Assembly (NCBI GenBank): GCA_036936605.1 | Contig: JAUPFV010000001.1 | Coordinates: 321,124,250-321,188,249 of the forward strand | DNA length: 64,000 bases | From: Limnanthes douglasii subsp. nivea | Lineage: Eukaryota; Streptophyta; Magnoliopsida; Brassicales; Limnanthaceae | Reading direction: 5' to 3' | In this document: one piece after another, positions 48,560 through 60,290 of the stretch | How the letters are laid out: each line of letters begins with the position of its first letter | Numbering within the stretch: the first letter of the stretch is position 1 | Made by a program: the position numbers and the translations under genes | Notes under the pieces: model-generated | What the model was told of the DNA's origin: nothing | Databases searched by the model: none | The model's input: only the letters and a program-made list of their open reading frames with translations

Positions 48560-49775
48560 TGATTACAAGTACCAATGGCGTCCTAACCAAATTTTTTTTC
48601 TATCATTTTATCTATATTTGGACATAATTCATTAGTCAAACTTAATGATTCAACGTGACGTTTAGATATTTGTCTCGTAAGCAAAATCTAAATCTTGTCA
48701 ATGATTTCCATTGTAGGTAGAATACTTATATACTTAATTTGTGTATTAAAAGCTTCTACAATAAATGAAAAAACACAACCATATCTTTTACCTTTGAAAA
48801 CACACATTTGAAAAGTTTTACGGATGTAAATTTTATAAAAAACTTAACCACTGTATTTCCATTTTCTTTCATAAACTCATGAATAAATTTAAAAAATAGA
48901 TGTTCAGTATGAGCATACGAATATTATTAAAACTTATTAAATAATCTATCTCATACATCTTTAGAAAATTTCTTAAGAAACTCTCTTAAGTTAAGAACTA
49001 AGTTGTGAAGATAATACGAATCACAAACATCATGAAATAAAGTCTAATTAAATATGATAATAACTGTGAAACCATCCGAAATGAAAGTAAACTTTCGACC
49101 TAACAAGTGTGGCATTAGCAATGTAAAAAACCATATCCAATTAGTTGAATCTTATGAATCAACAATTACAAATGTAATTAAAAGCAATCTTGTAGATAAA
49201 ATAATAATAACAAACAGGTAATAAGAATGTAAAATTGAATAAAAATAAAATAAAAAACCTATGAAGTAAGATTGGTACCTTTATTTTCATCCTTAGATAT
49301 TTCTCAAAGAAGAGTTATTTTGTATTTGTCACTTAAAAATGTCTCACCCAAGTAAATAATGGATATACATCTTTTGAATCCATTAAGGCAATCACCAAAT
49401 ACAACGAAACATCTACTAAACGCAGACGAATCTTGATTATATTCTAACTGAAAATCAATACTCGGATCTAGATTTTTTTATTGCATTGATATAGCCCTTT
49501 ATAAGACCATAAGTTGTAAATTACTCTAAACCCTTTATTCATGGTTTTTTTCTAATAAAAATCAAACTAATTTCTAGGTAATATCCAACCCATATTTGAT
49601 TTCGGAATATCTTTATAGTAATAACTGTAATGTTTTTATTATTCTTAACCTCTAATATTTTTTGAACCATTATATTAGACGTCAAATATTTATTTGGTTT
49701 GTTCTTCAGCACATGCGTGCTCATCTTCATATTCCCAAACAACCATGAAATAATTAACATTATTAATAGAAGCAT
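48560..49775 (-). pseudogene. MULE (Mutator-like) transposase relic
   Basis: The minus strand, in several frames, resembles a plant MULE transposase from N-terminus to core. At 49775-49539 the pattern YLTSNIMVQKILEVKNNKNI then VITIKIFRNQ matches the usual N-terminal MULE domain. At about 49470-49290 FSRCFVVFGDCLNGFKRCIS then YLGETFLSDKYKITLL matches the DGTHL..KYKG(T)LL block, with the first catalytic Asp position degenerate. At about 49110 GRKFTFISDGFTVI matches the FISDR..GI block. It is broken by many stops. Terminal inverted repeats were not located. Confidence 0.6.
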
Positions 49776-49779
49776 ATAT

Positions 49780-50263
49780 CCTCCATGAACAATTTTTTGG
49801 ATTCTTTAAATTCACAAAAATTACCAATTTAACGTTTTATATTATACAATTTATGTATATATTATATTCGTTACTTATTTGTATAGAAAAAAGAAAAGAA
49901 AAAAGAAAGAGTAGTAAGAAAACACCCGGGTGTTTGATGCAATTTCATTGCACTGGAAAAAGTTTGAAATTGATAACACTTATTGAATTAACTTGTTTTG
50001 AATAGAGAATATATTTCATTAGTTATAAAAAGTAATTTGCATGTTGCTTCGGTTTTCATTTTGAAATAGAAACGAAAAAGAAATACATGCATAAATTTGC
50101 ATGTAACTGAAGTAAATTGTAAGTGAATTTATGTAATTGAAATTTAAATGAATTTGCATGTAATTGAAATGATTTTTGTATGCATATTGAATAAACATTA
50201 TAACTGTAGCATTGAAAGTTTCCTTCTTTGATATAAAGAGGAAAGAAATAATTGCTCAGGCAT
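49780..50263. other. Intergenic DNA, no gene recognised
   Basis: Holds a perfect 16-bp palindrome AAACACCCGGGTGTTT at about 49918-49935 and repeats of AATTTGCATGTAACTGAA near 50095-50165. No coding signal. Confidence 0.55.
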
Positions 50264-50447
50264 TTTAAGTATTTTACGTTATTTTTTCATGAGATAGTCT
50301 AAACAATTTTTGCATGAAAATTTCTTTTACATGCTCACTCGTAGAGTCATCGAGCTTTAAGTATTTTACGTTAATTTTTCATGAGATAGTCTAAACAAAT
50401 TTTGCATGAAAATTTCTTTTACATGCTCACTCGTAGAGTCATCGAGC
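50264..50447. repeat. Tandem duplication, two units of 92 bp
   Basis: Units 50264-50355 and 50356-50447 are nearly identical, sharing TTTAAGTATTTTACGTTA, CATGAGATAGTCTAAACAA and TCACTCGTAGAGTCATCGAG. The closeness of the copies indicates a recent event. Confidence 0.95.
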
Positions 50448-50465
50448 TGATGTTAATTATGGAGC

Positions 50466-50754
50466 TCATGGCTTGTGGCCAAGGAAGCGTAGGATTTCTG
50501 AAAGAGATGCAACTTTTGGCTTGAATACTTTCATGGGACTGAGTTCATATCTTGGTATAATAGGATCACGGAGGGATGTTATCATGTCCCTTTGGAGGGC
50601 TCGGCTTGATGGAATTTGGTACAAGCTGGTCAAAATGGTTCTGTAAGTTCCACGGGAAGTGCATAGATGCAAGCTTGGGTAAGCTTGGGTTCAGGGTGCC
50701 ATAGCCATGCATGATTAGTAGCTCCAGTGAAGGTACTTCAACATTGAACCTCAT
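50466..50754 (-). other. Possible coding relic, unidentified
   Basis: Two overlapping minus-strand frames (50754-50566 and 50672-50466) have normal amino-acid composition and higher GC than the surroundings, for example FNVEVPSLELLIMHGYGTLN and VFKPKVASLSEILRFLGHKP. I do not recognise a family. The frame change between them suggests a decayed gene piece. Confidence 0.25.
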
Positions 50755-50854
50755 AAGTATAAAGACATGGAAATTAACGTCATTCTAATAAACCAGTTTA
50801 TGTTTTAGGCTTTCCAGAAATAATTACTAATGAGAACAATAACTCGGTCATTAT

Positions 50855-51016
50855 TTATTTTTATTTTTTTCGGAGGGAACCCGCAGTCGCTACTCAGAGT
50901 GAAATGAGTGCGCACATGGTATACCCTCAGTCTGACGCAATAGCCTGCAAACCAACGCCAGAAGGTAAACCACACAAGGTGACAGGCTCAACCAACTCGG
51001 CTACCCCCTTGAGGGC
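50855..51016 (-). mobile_element. tRNA-derived SINE
   Basis: The body is flanked by the perfect 15-bp duplication TAACTCGGTCATTAT (50840-50854 and 51017-51031). On the minus strand it begins GCCCTCAAGGGGGTAGCCGA and contains TAGCCGAGTTGG, which fits the polymerase III A box of tRNA genes (TRGYNNARNNGG). A weaker B-box-like GGGTTCCCTCCGA follows about 100 bp later, farther than in a true tRNA. It ends in an A-rich tail (AAAAAAATAAAAATAAA), read as T-rich at 50855-50870 on +. Confidence 0.85.
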
Positions 51017-51031
51017 TAACTCGGTCATTAT

Positions 51032-52084
51032 ATTCATTAATGGTTAAGATATATATACCTTAGGCTTGAAAGCGAATTGTGTTTGGTCCCAAGACAGATG
51101 CAGATCTAAAATTAAGATTATGCCAAAAATAATATAAAAAATGTTAACAAAAGATAAATATTTGAGTATTACATAATAAAAGTATACAAATGTTTCACTT
51201 GATGAAAGAATAGAGATAGGTTCTTGTTAATTCATGTATCAACGGAAATCTAGGGGTATGTGTAAAAAACATGAGAACATACTTTAAACAAATCAAACTA
51301 AATCATTTATTAAACATTAGACAAACAAAATAAAATTCACTAATAATATGAAGAAAAAAAAATCAAAATTGGTAACCAAATCATTTGAAAATTTAAATAC
51401 AATTAGTAATCAAATCATTGCAAAAAAATATTTTATTATATAAACCTTAGTCTTACTATAGCATTTTATTATTTAAATATAATTATTAAATTAGGAAATT
51501 TGGGATAAATTTTTTATTAGTTAATAAATTATCTAAATATGATTAATAAACCTATATAAATCATTTATGGACAAAATTTATATATAAAAAATAATAAACA
51601 ATAATATGTTTAAATTATATACAATTAGTGTTCAAATCACTCTCCAAAATACATTTGATTATTTAAAATTTAATCTTATTATAACATTTTATCATTTAAA
51701 TATAATTATCTAATTAATAAATTTAAGATAATTTTTTTTTATTTAAATATAATTAATAAATTATTTAAATATGATTAATAAAATTATAAATATAATTTAT
51801 AGATAAATTTATAAAAATAAATAAATATTTATATATGGTTTCATTTTTAGACTAAGCCAAATATCATATAAAACACAATAAAAAATCTCATACCTCCACT
51901 TACTACTTAATAAAATTAATTACTAATAAGTAATAACCATGTATCTTTTTCTATTTTCTTTAGAAAAAATATTCAGTATATACTTCTCTTCGTTTTCTGC
52001 TCAAATAAAATTAAAGGAAATGAAAAAAAAATCATATCGTTCTATCAAAGTATCTAAACAAATATAATCACAAAGAGAAACCAA
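51032..52084. other. AT-rich intergenic DNA, no gene recognised
   Basis: A-rich and T-rich sequence with loose internal repeats of ATTATTTAAATATAATTA between 51460 and 51780. No coding signal. Confidence 0.55.
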
Positions 52085-52443
52085 AGTTGTTTAATGTATA
52101 TACTTAATTTTCAACCGATATATGAATACAAACCAAACAAAAAACAAAAATTTCACTAAAAAACAATCCTATTTCATAACTTAAGATAAGATTTATGGAT
52201 TGGAGGTAGGAGTAGATTTGGGTATTTGAATCGGAGCCGGAAGAAAAAGAATTCGGGAGATAAAAGTTGTTTAATGCATATACTTATTTTTCAACTGATA
52301 TACGAATACAAACCAAACAAAAAACCAAAATTGCACTTAAAAGACAATCCTATTTCATAACTTAAAGAAGATTTACGGATTGGAGGTAGGAGAAGATTTG
52401 GGTATTTGAATTGGAGGCAGAAGAAAAAGAATTCAGGAGATAA
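52085..52443. repeat. Tandem duplication, two units of about 180 bp
   Basis: Units start at 52085 and 52265 (AGTTGTTTAATG) and share AATACAAACCAAACAAAAAA and GATTGGAGGTAGGAG. They differ at scattered positions. Confidence 0.92.
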
Positions 52444-52450
52444 AAATAGA

Positions 52451-52550
52451 TTCTAATTGAATGCATTAAAAAGAAAAGAACATGATTGAACCCAAATATA
52501 TTCTAATTGAATGCATTAAAAAGAAAAGAACATGATTGAACCCATGACCT
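52451..52550. repeat. Tandem duplication, two units of 50 bp
   Basis: TTCTAATTGAATGCATTAAA followed by AAGAAAAGAACATGATTGAA begins at 52451 and again at 52501, nearly identical. It directly follows the 180-bp duplication. Confidence 0.95.
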
Positions 52551-52669
52551 TTAGTAAAGAGGTAAGACTCTTTACCACTGTACTAATAAGCATAGTGTAA
52601 TTTTAGGGTATGCCATGACATATTTGGCTACCATCTAAATCCACCTCTTTTTGGCCCCCTTCCGTATAA

Positions 52670-53400
52670 CCCTCAATCTAGCGCATGGAAAGTAATATTA
52701 CTGCAACCCAAATGTGTTGGGTTTGCATTTGATCCGTCCCCATCCCAGGAAGATCCGTTAGCGCGATGTGCTACCGAGCACGTCTTCAGAAAAGACTATG
52801 TTGACAACTACTTATCCCGCATGCATCAAAGCTCTTTGTCATATGATGGGCTAATGTCTGACCTTTTGGAATATGAGCGCCAGTTACCCCGTTGTCCAAC
52901 TGGTGACGCGGTGTACGCAATAGTTTTGGAAATAGTGTGCCATGATCTTTGTGTTGGCAAACAGAAACTGACACCATAAACCATGGGTGCAGTCCCTCTC
53001 TTAGCTGATTTTCCGCGGCTCAAGAGTCTCAGACTCCCTTATAAGCTCACGGGTTAACGAAACAAGGGTAAGGTTGTCGATGACCCAAAAAACATAGACA
53101 ATATTAACGTCTTGTGGTAGCACATTGTTGCTGACATTAGGCATGACTCGTGGCCCGAGGTGTGCCTATTCGCAAGATCACAAGTTTGCAATGTCGAGTA
53201 AGAAACGGTTCGGAGCGTCTGAGTTACCCTCTAGAAGTTTACATGGAAGAAGCCCATTTTTTCTACCCTATTATGAAGTTTCTAAAAAGAAAAGTTCATT
53301 GATTCCCCATCAGTTATGGCCTTGAAATCAAAATGTGGTATGGCTGAAATATCAGACCTAACACTGCGAGTTCCGAGCGCCAGATACCTTATGAATGATT
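52670..53400 (+). pseudogene. Unidentified coding-like fragment with higher GC
   Basis: The plus strand reads as protein over about 700 bp in one main frame. About 52790-52978 is open (YVDNYLSRMHQSSLSYDGLM, LLEYERQLPRCPTGDAVYA, IVLEIVCHDLCVGKQK), then a stop, then AVPLLADFPRLKSLRLPYKL, VVDDPKNIDNINVLW, VADIRHDSWPEVCLFARSQV and, after more lesions, KSKCGMAEISDLTLRVPSAR. Base composition is clearly higher in GC than the flanks and no introns are evident. This fits a processed or transposon-carried gene piece. I cannot name the parent gene. A copia fragment follows, so it could also have been moved by an element. Confidence 0.45.
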
Positions 53401-53767
53401 GGTCTAAATTTGTATGAATTTATATGTTAGCGACACAAACTAGTGCAAAAAAACTACACGAAAAATATAGAAACAGAAATGAATACATATTAGCATGCTT
53501 ATTTATATGAAAATGGGACTACTTTTGCATGTGGTTGAAAAGTGGGTATAAATTTTATTTTTTTAATTATTGTTAACAAATACTTATACGGTTGTGTAAA
53601 ACAATGTAAAATTATATGATTATAAGGTTTTGCATATACAAGAAAATCTGCATTAATTTCATATGCAGTTTATATATAATAGCAATGCAGGTTTAATGTA
53701 TATAACACGAGTTTTATATTTAGTTTATTTAAAAATATATTATATGAAACTATAAGAAGGGTTTGTT

Positions 53768-54900
53768 ATGTCTGTTTTTGAAAATAAGTTATGTAAGTTG
53801 AATTTTTTTTTGTACGGTCAGAAACAAGCACCTAAATATTGGCATAATTTTTTTGATGATCTGGTATTGTCTAATGGTTTGAATATTAATCAAGCAGACA
53901 AATATGTATATAGTAAATTTGATGCTTTTGGTAAAAAAGTTATGATTTGTCTATATGTGGATGTCATGTTGATTTTGCTACCGACGAAAATCAAGTTGAT
54001 GAAACCAAGAAATTATTGTCATCTAGTTTTGACAAGAATGATTTGGGAGAAGCTAAGATGATTCTTAGTATAAGGATCAAACAAAAGAACAATGGTATAT
54101 CGATTTCTCAATCTCATTATATTGAGAAGATATTGAATAAATTTAATTAAAAAGATTGTTCTATGGTAAGCTCACCTATTGTTCATAATCTTAAGCTTCT
54201 ACCTAATAAATGTGTTATTGTATCTCAACTTGAATACTTGAGAGCCATCAAGTGTCTTATGTATGCTATGACTAGCACTAGACCAAATATTTCCATTACT
54301 GTTGGAAAGCTTAGTAGGTATGAAAGCAATCTTAGTTCATATCATTGACAAGCTTTAAATCAAGTATTCAAGTACTTGAAAGGAACCATGGATTATGGTT
54401 TGACTTATATTGGATTTTCTTCTGTAATTGAAGGATATTTGGATGCAATTTATATTTCCAATATGGAAGACCTCTCTTCCATAAGTGGATGGGTATTTCC
54501 ACTTGATGGAGGTGATATTTCTTGGGCATCTAAAAAACAAACTTGTATTACCGATTCAACGATGGAATCAAAGTTTGTGGCATTAACAACAACGAGTAAA
54601 GAAGCTTAGTGGCTAAGAAATTTAATGTATGAAATTCTGTTGTGGCCAAATAGATATCACCTATATCTATCAGATGTGATAGTGAAGCTACCTTGGTTAA
54701 TGTCTATAGACTAGTTTACAAAGACAGGTCTAGACACTTAGGTGTTAGACACAGTATGATTCGTGAGCGCATCAAACATGATGTTATTTCAGTAGAGTTT
54801 GTGAGAACTCATTATAATTTAGTCGATCATTTAACCAAAGGGTTAAGTAGAGATCTTGTGTACAAATCGGCTATTGTGATGAGATTAAAGTCCATTTGAA
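53768..54900 (+). pseudogene. Ty1/copia reverse transcriptase and RNase H fragment
   Basis: Frames in order: CKLNFFLYGQKQAPKYWHNF (usual LYGLKQAPR.W), MICLYVDVMLI where the catalytic YVDD is YVDV, LGEAKMILSIRIKQKNNGIS, ISQSHYIEKILNKF, YLRAIKCLMYAMTSTRPNIS, VFKYLKGTMDYGLTY, GDISWASKKQTCITDSTMES and ending with VRTHYNLVDHLTKGLSRDLV. This is the last third of copia pol. Stops and frame shifts, the altered active site and the missing gag-integrase show it is a dead 5'-truncated copy. Confidence 0.88.
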
Positions 54901-55422
54901 ATCTCTCATGTTGAGATACCCAATTCCCATCTAATATGACATTAGGTGCTGGATTTAATGTGGAAAGCTTAACATCTAAAGATTATAGCACATTAGTAGT
55001 ATTATCCCAAAGTATGTGTTGAGACATGTAAGTTGTGGGGGTTGAAGTTTATCTTCTTAATAGTTCTTTTGAAAAATTGCATATGCATGTGCAAGAGTAA
55101 AAGATCTACCTATTTAAGCATGAAGTTTAGTCGCTTTAAGAAACTATGACTTGACTTTGATATGATTAAGAAGGATAAGCACACGAAGCTAGTAAAAGAT
55201 AGTTTTAAGTAAGAACATTTGAGAATGTAAATTTATGTGTATATTATATTCGAGTATCCATTATGGATAGGAAATGTTCAATCCTGAGGGTTACCTTGAT
55301 ATTTCGAATATTTGAAATGTGTAATATACTAATATGAAATTCAATAGTCATGATATTTTATTTATGCATAAATTTGTTATTTGTTGTGATTTTGTTTTAG
55401 TTAATCATGAATTTCACTAAAA

Positions 55423-55890
55423 TGGTGGAAGATTGTTAAATATTTTAGTGTAATTGGATTGACTAATCGATCGATGTAGTCATCATGATATATTATCGAG
55501 CAAATTGGAGAGTACGGAGTGCACGCTTGTTAGAATATATTGTGATTAATGTTATATAAAAATGTGGATGATATTTTGAAAATTCATTTAAAATATGAAT
55601 TTTCAAAAATAACCGTTTATTTTACGTTTTAAATTATATCCATTTTTGGTTCAGAAATTGTTTTCACACAAAAATTCATTTTCAAACTTCAAAAGAGAAA
55701 TCTGATAAACTTCAAAAGTATTCGAAAATCGAATACTTGTTCCCAACAAAAATAGTTTTCGGAGGGAGTCAAATCTGTTCGACGAATTTGAAATAAGATA
55801 AAAACCATAAATGAATAGGTTCGAATAAGAGTTTTAAAACCTGATAATTTATTCCGTAAAAGTTGTTCCAATTTCGGGGGGGGGGGGTTT
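55423..55890 (+). repeat. Probable polypurine tract and 3' LTR of the Ty1/copia fragment
   Basis: AATGGTGGAAGAT at 55421-55433 resembles the copia polypurine tract (GGGGGAGAT) and is followed by TGTTAAATATT at 55434, a typical TG LTR start. The right end is uncertain; I place it near a run of twelve G at 55876-55887 only as an estimate. No 5' LTR is present for comparison. Confidence 0.5.
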
Positions 55891-56110
55891 CATTTGCAGT
55901 TTACGCACTCTTAAATTCTAGATAAAAAGGAAAAGGTTGTACAGTTAACCCGTGACTCTCAAAACCGCAGCACATTTCCTCTCTCCTGTTGGCGGCTCAA
56001 AACAGAAACCTACACACGCGTCAGTATAGTACTGGCAAACACACACTTTTATATTCTCGAAGAAGAAGGAAAGAAAACTAAGTAAGAATTCTCTCTAGAG
56101 CGAAATTGAA

Positions 56111-57359
56111 ATGACTCTAGGTCTGATCAACGCCAACCCAGTGGTTCACGCCAAAAAAGAGCGAGTGGTTCGAGCCGATGACTCACATGTAGGAGACAAC
56201 TTTGTTGATCCACTCGATATCTATGGTATGGTATCACCGATTATGATTTATATTGTAATTATTTTGATCTCCTTTAATTAGACAACTTCTAGGATCGTAC
56301 ATCCATTTCTTAACATTTTGAAGTTTAATTTATATATTTTGGTTTTGGTTTAGTTAGTTTGTTTGATGTTGTTTGCTGAATTCAGTTGATGTGAACATAT
56401 ATCAAAATGTTTTAAAATTTGACTACGAGTTACAGATTTCGTGAGGGATATTCGAGATCCAGAGCATCCATATTCGTTAGAGCAGCTCAGTGTCTTATCT
56501 GAAGAATCTATTACTGTCGATGAGAAGCTTGGCCGTATTTTGTAAGTTTTCACTATCTTATGTTTTTTTAAGACAGAGACACATATATGTAATGTCCTGT
56601 CACTACATAACAGCTGATTTAGTTAGTTACACTAATCCTCGGATTTAATAAAATGACACATTGCTAATTCTACGGACTAGTGATCTTAAATTCGATACGA
56701 AGAGGGCCAATTTCGTGAGAACTCGATAGTCAGACAAAAATGACATAACACTCGAGTTTAGTTGTATTTCTGTTGATGTATTGGTAATGAGTTTTCATGT
56801 TCATGTTTCCGAAGGATAACCTTCACACCGACCATACAACATTGTAGTATGGCTTCTGTCATTGGACTGTGTTTAAGGGTCAAGCTTAAGGAGTATTTCC
56901 CTCCACAATATAAGGTTAGTAGTTGTTGTTTCCTGAATCAAGAATTGATTAATTCAATGTGGGTATCAATTTTCCATTCTTTTCTTTCTTACTAACTTCT
57001 TCCGCGCACATTTTATAGGTCGATATAAAAGTATCCCCAGGATCTCATGCCCAGGAAGAAGCAGGTGATTCCTCGGACCATGTGGCTTTTAAGCTTGTAT
57101 AATCGTAATACTTGTTTGTTTCATCTAAGTTATAAAACTCTAAAACTTTACTTTTTTAAGCTCTTAGACTTAGTAAAAATCTAAAAATATTGTTTTTGTT
57201 TTCAAAATTTTCTTTATATTTTCTACTTTTTCTCATTTTTTGTCTTTTGTTTCGGCAGTTAACAAGCAGTTGAATGATAAAGAAAGAGTTGCAGCTGCTC
57301 TTGAGAATCCTAATCTCCGTCAGCTCGTGGACGAATGTATCTACTCTAACGAACTTTAA
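56111..57359 (+). CDS. AE7-like MIP18-family protein (cytosolic iron-sulfur assembly)
   Basis: Five exons, 56111-56225, 56436-56541, 56815-56914, 57019-57064 and 57259-57359, join in phase with GT-AG introns to 468 bp (155 residues), the usual length of the family. The start [20 protein letters not shown] matches the N-terminus of Arabidopsis AE7 (GLINANPVV). Further blocks are [20 protein letters not shown] (residues about 42-61), [20 protein letters not shown] with the conserved HCSMA cysteine (about 74-93), and [20 protein letters not shown] near the end. MIP18/CIAO2 proteins act in the cytosolic iron-sulfur targeting complex that loads clusters onto cytosolic and nuclear proteins such as DNA polymerases and helicases. 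All key blocks look intact. It could be AE7 itself or an AE7-like paralogue. It is convergent with the Sec14-like gene. Confidence 0.93.
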
Positions 57360-57899
57360 ATCGAGCAACACAAATCAGCAACTGTAAATAAACTTGATTT
57401 GTGTTAGTAGCTACCAGGGTTTAATTGTGCTGAGAAAGTCAATTCTTTCGATGTTAGTATGCTTTTATCTTCAAAGATTGTGTTTGTTTGTCAATTGAAA
57501 TAGAGGAATCCATATGTTCTTGTAGATTTTGCTTTGTTTATGTTTACACTCAACTAGGATAACGAGTATAAGAAATAGTACAAGAAAATAGATCATTAAG
57601 TAGGATAACGAGTACAAGAAACCAGATCACTGAAAATAAATCGAAGAAGTACATTAGTCTATTATGTGTATTTAAGAACGTACATAGATAATCAACAACC
57701 AACTTTTAATATCTCAAATCACCAGTAAACAACCAAATTCATTTTATACCGACCCCTTAATACTTGTATGAAACTACACAAAAGGACAGCGGCAATAATA
57801 TGATTCTTAGTATCTTACCGTTATTATACAAGTTATATGTATGTATATAAATGCGAAGTAATGACCAGAAATATATATTTTAAGCTCCCGCCAATCGCA
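57360..57899. other. Intergenic region between convergent genes
   Basis: Contains the 3' flanks of the AE7-like gene (+) and the Sec14-like gene (-). A local repeat of TAGGATAACGAGTA occurs near 57556 and 57601. No further gene is seen. Confidence 0.6.
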
Positions 57900-59435
57900 T
57901 CAGCTGGCTGGTGATGCAACTGAATTAGTAACTTGATTTGGCTTCTCATCTATGCCCCAAAATGTTGCGGTTTTCACATCATCTTCAGTCATTAATAGAG
58001 AGAACTCCTCGTGGTTATATTCTAGTGAAGACTGTCCACCAAATTCGTGGGGAAGATTTTCGGTGTCGAAATATGATTTCATGAGCTCTACACTGGCTTT
58101 TTTTGTTGGATAAACAAACTTTACTTTTTGAGCTGTTATTGGATCCAAGAAAACCTTGACAGCCTGTTAGGGATAGATAACATTTCTGAAATATGAAGGC
58201 AGATAATTGAATATACTGATAACAATTGAAAACTTTGACAATCTTCGTTTGTGCAAGTAAAAAAACCTATTCCATTTTCAGTTGTAAGACAATAGAAAAC
58301 TTTGATAATTGTGACACACAAAACACAGTCTTGATAATTGATGATATGTGAAATTACTGTCCGTACCTTGTAGAAAGCTTCAAAAATCCTAGGAGGATTG
58401 TACAAAAATGCCACCGCCAGTCTTTCAGGGTAGTGATTCTGTAATATATGAATGGTTTCACGTGTTGTTTTAACGGAAGTCTGATTTTTCATTGACAACC
58501 CCGTAAAATCTATCAGCCACGACATTTGTTCTTGACCAGGAGAAAGGTTAAGGATTGCATTTTCAAGAAGATAGACCAAATGGCGGATATTATTCTCCTC
58601 TGATGTCGTGTTCTACAATGTATAACAACAACAAAAAAAAAACCTTAGCATTTTGGGAAGGATCACTAAAGAATCAATATTACTTCTCCATCAAATGAAG
58701 ATAATGAGTAGGAAAATTGAAAAGCTAGAATTAGTAGTTCTTTTAGCTTAAAAGAGTTTGGCCAAACAAAAGGCTATGGACGCCAAACAATCTTAAAGTA
58801 GAGAGAAGCATTGGTTTAAGCTGCAATTTATTCGCAAAGACGTTGTTTGCTTTTTATAACATGCGATAAAAAAGTTTGAAAACAATTTTTATTTACATCT
58901 CGAAAGAAACAAGGTGTATGGAAAATCCTAGTTAAGTACCTGTTTCCCTGGCCTCAATATGAGCACTGTCCTCCCGTTTCTATCTTGAAAGTTTGCTCTG
59001 GAGACCTTTCCAGTTTCACCTTCATGTGCTATTTCATGCTAGAAAAAGATGCAATGCGAGTCAAAACATCATAATTCAGTAACAAAAGGAGATATTAACA
59101 TCTATTGGCTTTTACTATACCCAACGGATTTCTTCGGGCTTATATGATGCTCTCCATGCAAGAGTCTCGTCCAACATTTTCTTTGCCTTTTCAGCATTCC
59201 AGTTTCGAGCTACCAAATATCTCCGTAAACATGCCTCGGTGCAGAATTGTTTACTACGTCCAGTCAGGACTCCTAGTTCAGCTCTAAGTTCACTTACCTG
59301 CGTATATTACGAATTACAATTATCAACTTTTTCTTCGATTTGCAACTTTATACACTTGGTATCTGCATTTTTATATACCTTGATATCTCGCTCTGAATCA
59401 TCCTTGGGTTGATGAGAGTGTTTTCTCCGAAACAT
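57900..59435 (-). CDS. Single-domain Sec14-like (CRAL-TRIO) phosphatidylinositol transfer protein
   Basis: Coding exons on the minus strand: 59435-59379, 59297-59121, 59038-58940, 58612-58367 and 58163-57900. All junctions are GT-AG and phase 0, giving 280 residues. Residues 20-78 form the CRAL-TRIO N-terminal helical part (FCTEACLRRYLVARNWNAEK, MLDETLAWRASYKPEEIRW). Residues about 80-245 form the lipid-binding fold (VSRANFQDRNGRTVLILRPG, EQMSWLIDFTGLS, ILQNHYPERLAVAFLYNPPR, VKFVYPTKKASVELM), ending in ENLPHEFGG. A Sec14 fold of this kind carries phosphoinositide or other lipids between membranes, with no membrane segment of its own. There is no GOLD or nodulin tail, so it belongs to the small single-domain group that starts MFRRKHSHQ. 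A non-coding first exon and an intron of about 720 bp lie upstream. The gene looks intact. Confidence 0.93.
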
Positions 59436-60196
59436 GTCCGAGTTCTTAGATTCAACTTCTAGCAAATGAATTTCTTAAGATCAATAAAAGAAACAGCAGA
59501 ATAGGCACTCTTTAACACAAGTTACACAACACAGCTGAGGAGGAACATTAGTACACAATTCGATTGAAAAATGATGATCTCCAATTAAAAGACTACTGGG
59601 AAGTCAATAATCGGCATTACTTCGATCCAGATTCGAGTTTTAAGCAGCAAGCTAACAATCCTAAATCTTAAAGTTCTAAAACAGCTCGCAGGTTCTTCAT
59701 AACAGATCATAGATACTACAAGAGATCTGGACGCAGATTTATTAAATTCTCAATCACTTAGAACACAAAAACAACAGAGAAAATTAACCAAGCTATCGAG
59801 TCAAGAGATCCATTTTCAATATAAAAATGGAAACACTAGTAAATCAAAGAGTCTAATAGTCATCAAAAACTAACAAACTAAACAGAATAACAGTTAACAA
59901 TCCTCGAAAAACCTTGAATCTGCATTAAGAATTGAATCTTACACTTCATCAAGATCAAGCCCTTCTATACTTTAAATAATATAAAAAAACAAAATCGAAC
60001 ACGACGATGACGAAGATGATGATGATATGGAACTAATAAATCTGATGAAAAAATTGTGAACACTAAGCTTGAATCGAGAAAGAGTATAAACTTAATCAGC
60101 TAATTTACAATCAAATTCAAAAGAAGAATCAAAATCGAAACAGAAACAGAAACTTGTGTTAATTTCGATGCTTATAAATCAAGGAGGAAATGTTAC

Positions 60197-60290
60197 CTGA
60201 TTCGAGAGAGAGATCGTCAGGATGGAGTTCGTTTACATGTATTGAAAGTTCGTTATTAAAAAGAGAGTGGTAGACCCCAATGCCGGCCTT
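60197..60290 (-). other. Putative non-coding first exon of the Sec14-like gene
   Basis: On the minus strand a leader ends GATCTCTCTCTCGAATCAG before GTAACA at 60196, a good donor. The next exon would start near 59463 (TTTGCTAG acceptor) a few codons before the ATG at 59435. CT-rich 5' UTR sequence and an intron in the 5' UTR are common in this gene group. The transcription start was not determined. Confidence 0.5.

Noticed and set aside
52786..53023. Minus-strand frames of about 65 residues
   Set aside because: Shadows of the plus-strand coding-like fragment at 52670-53400, which has better amino-acid pattern.
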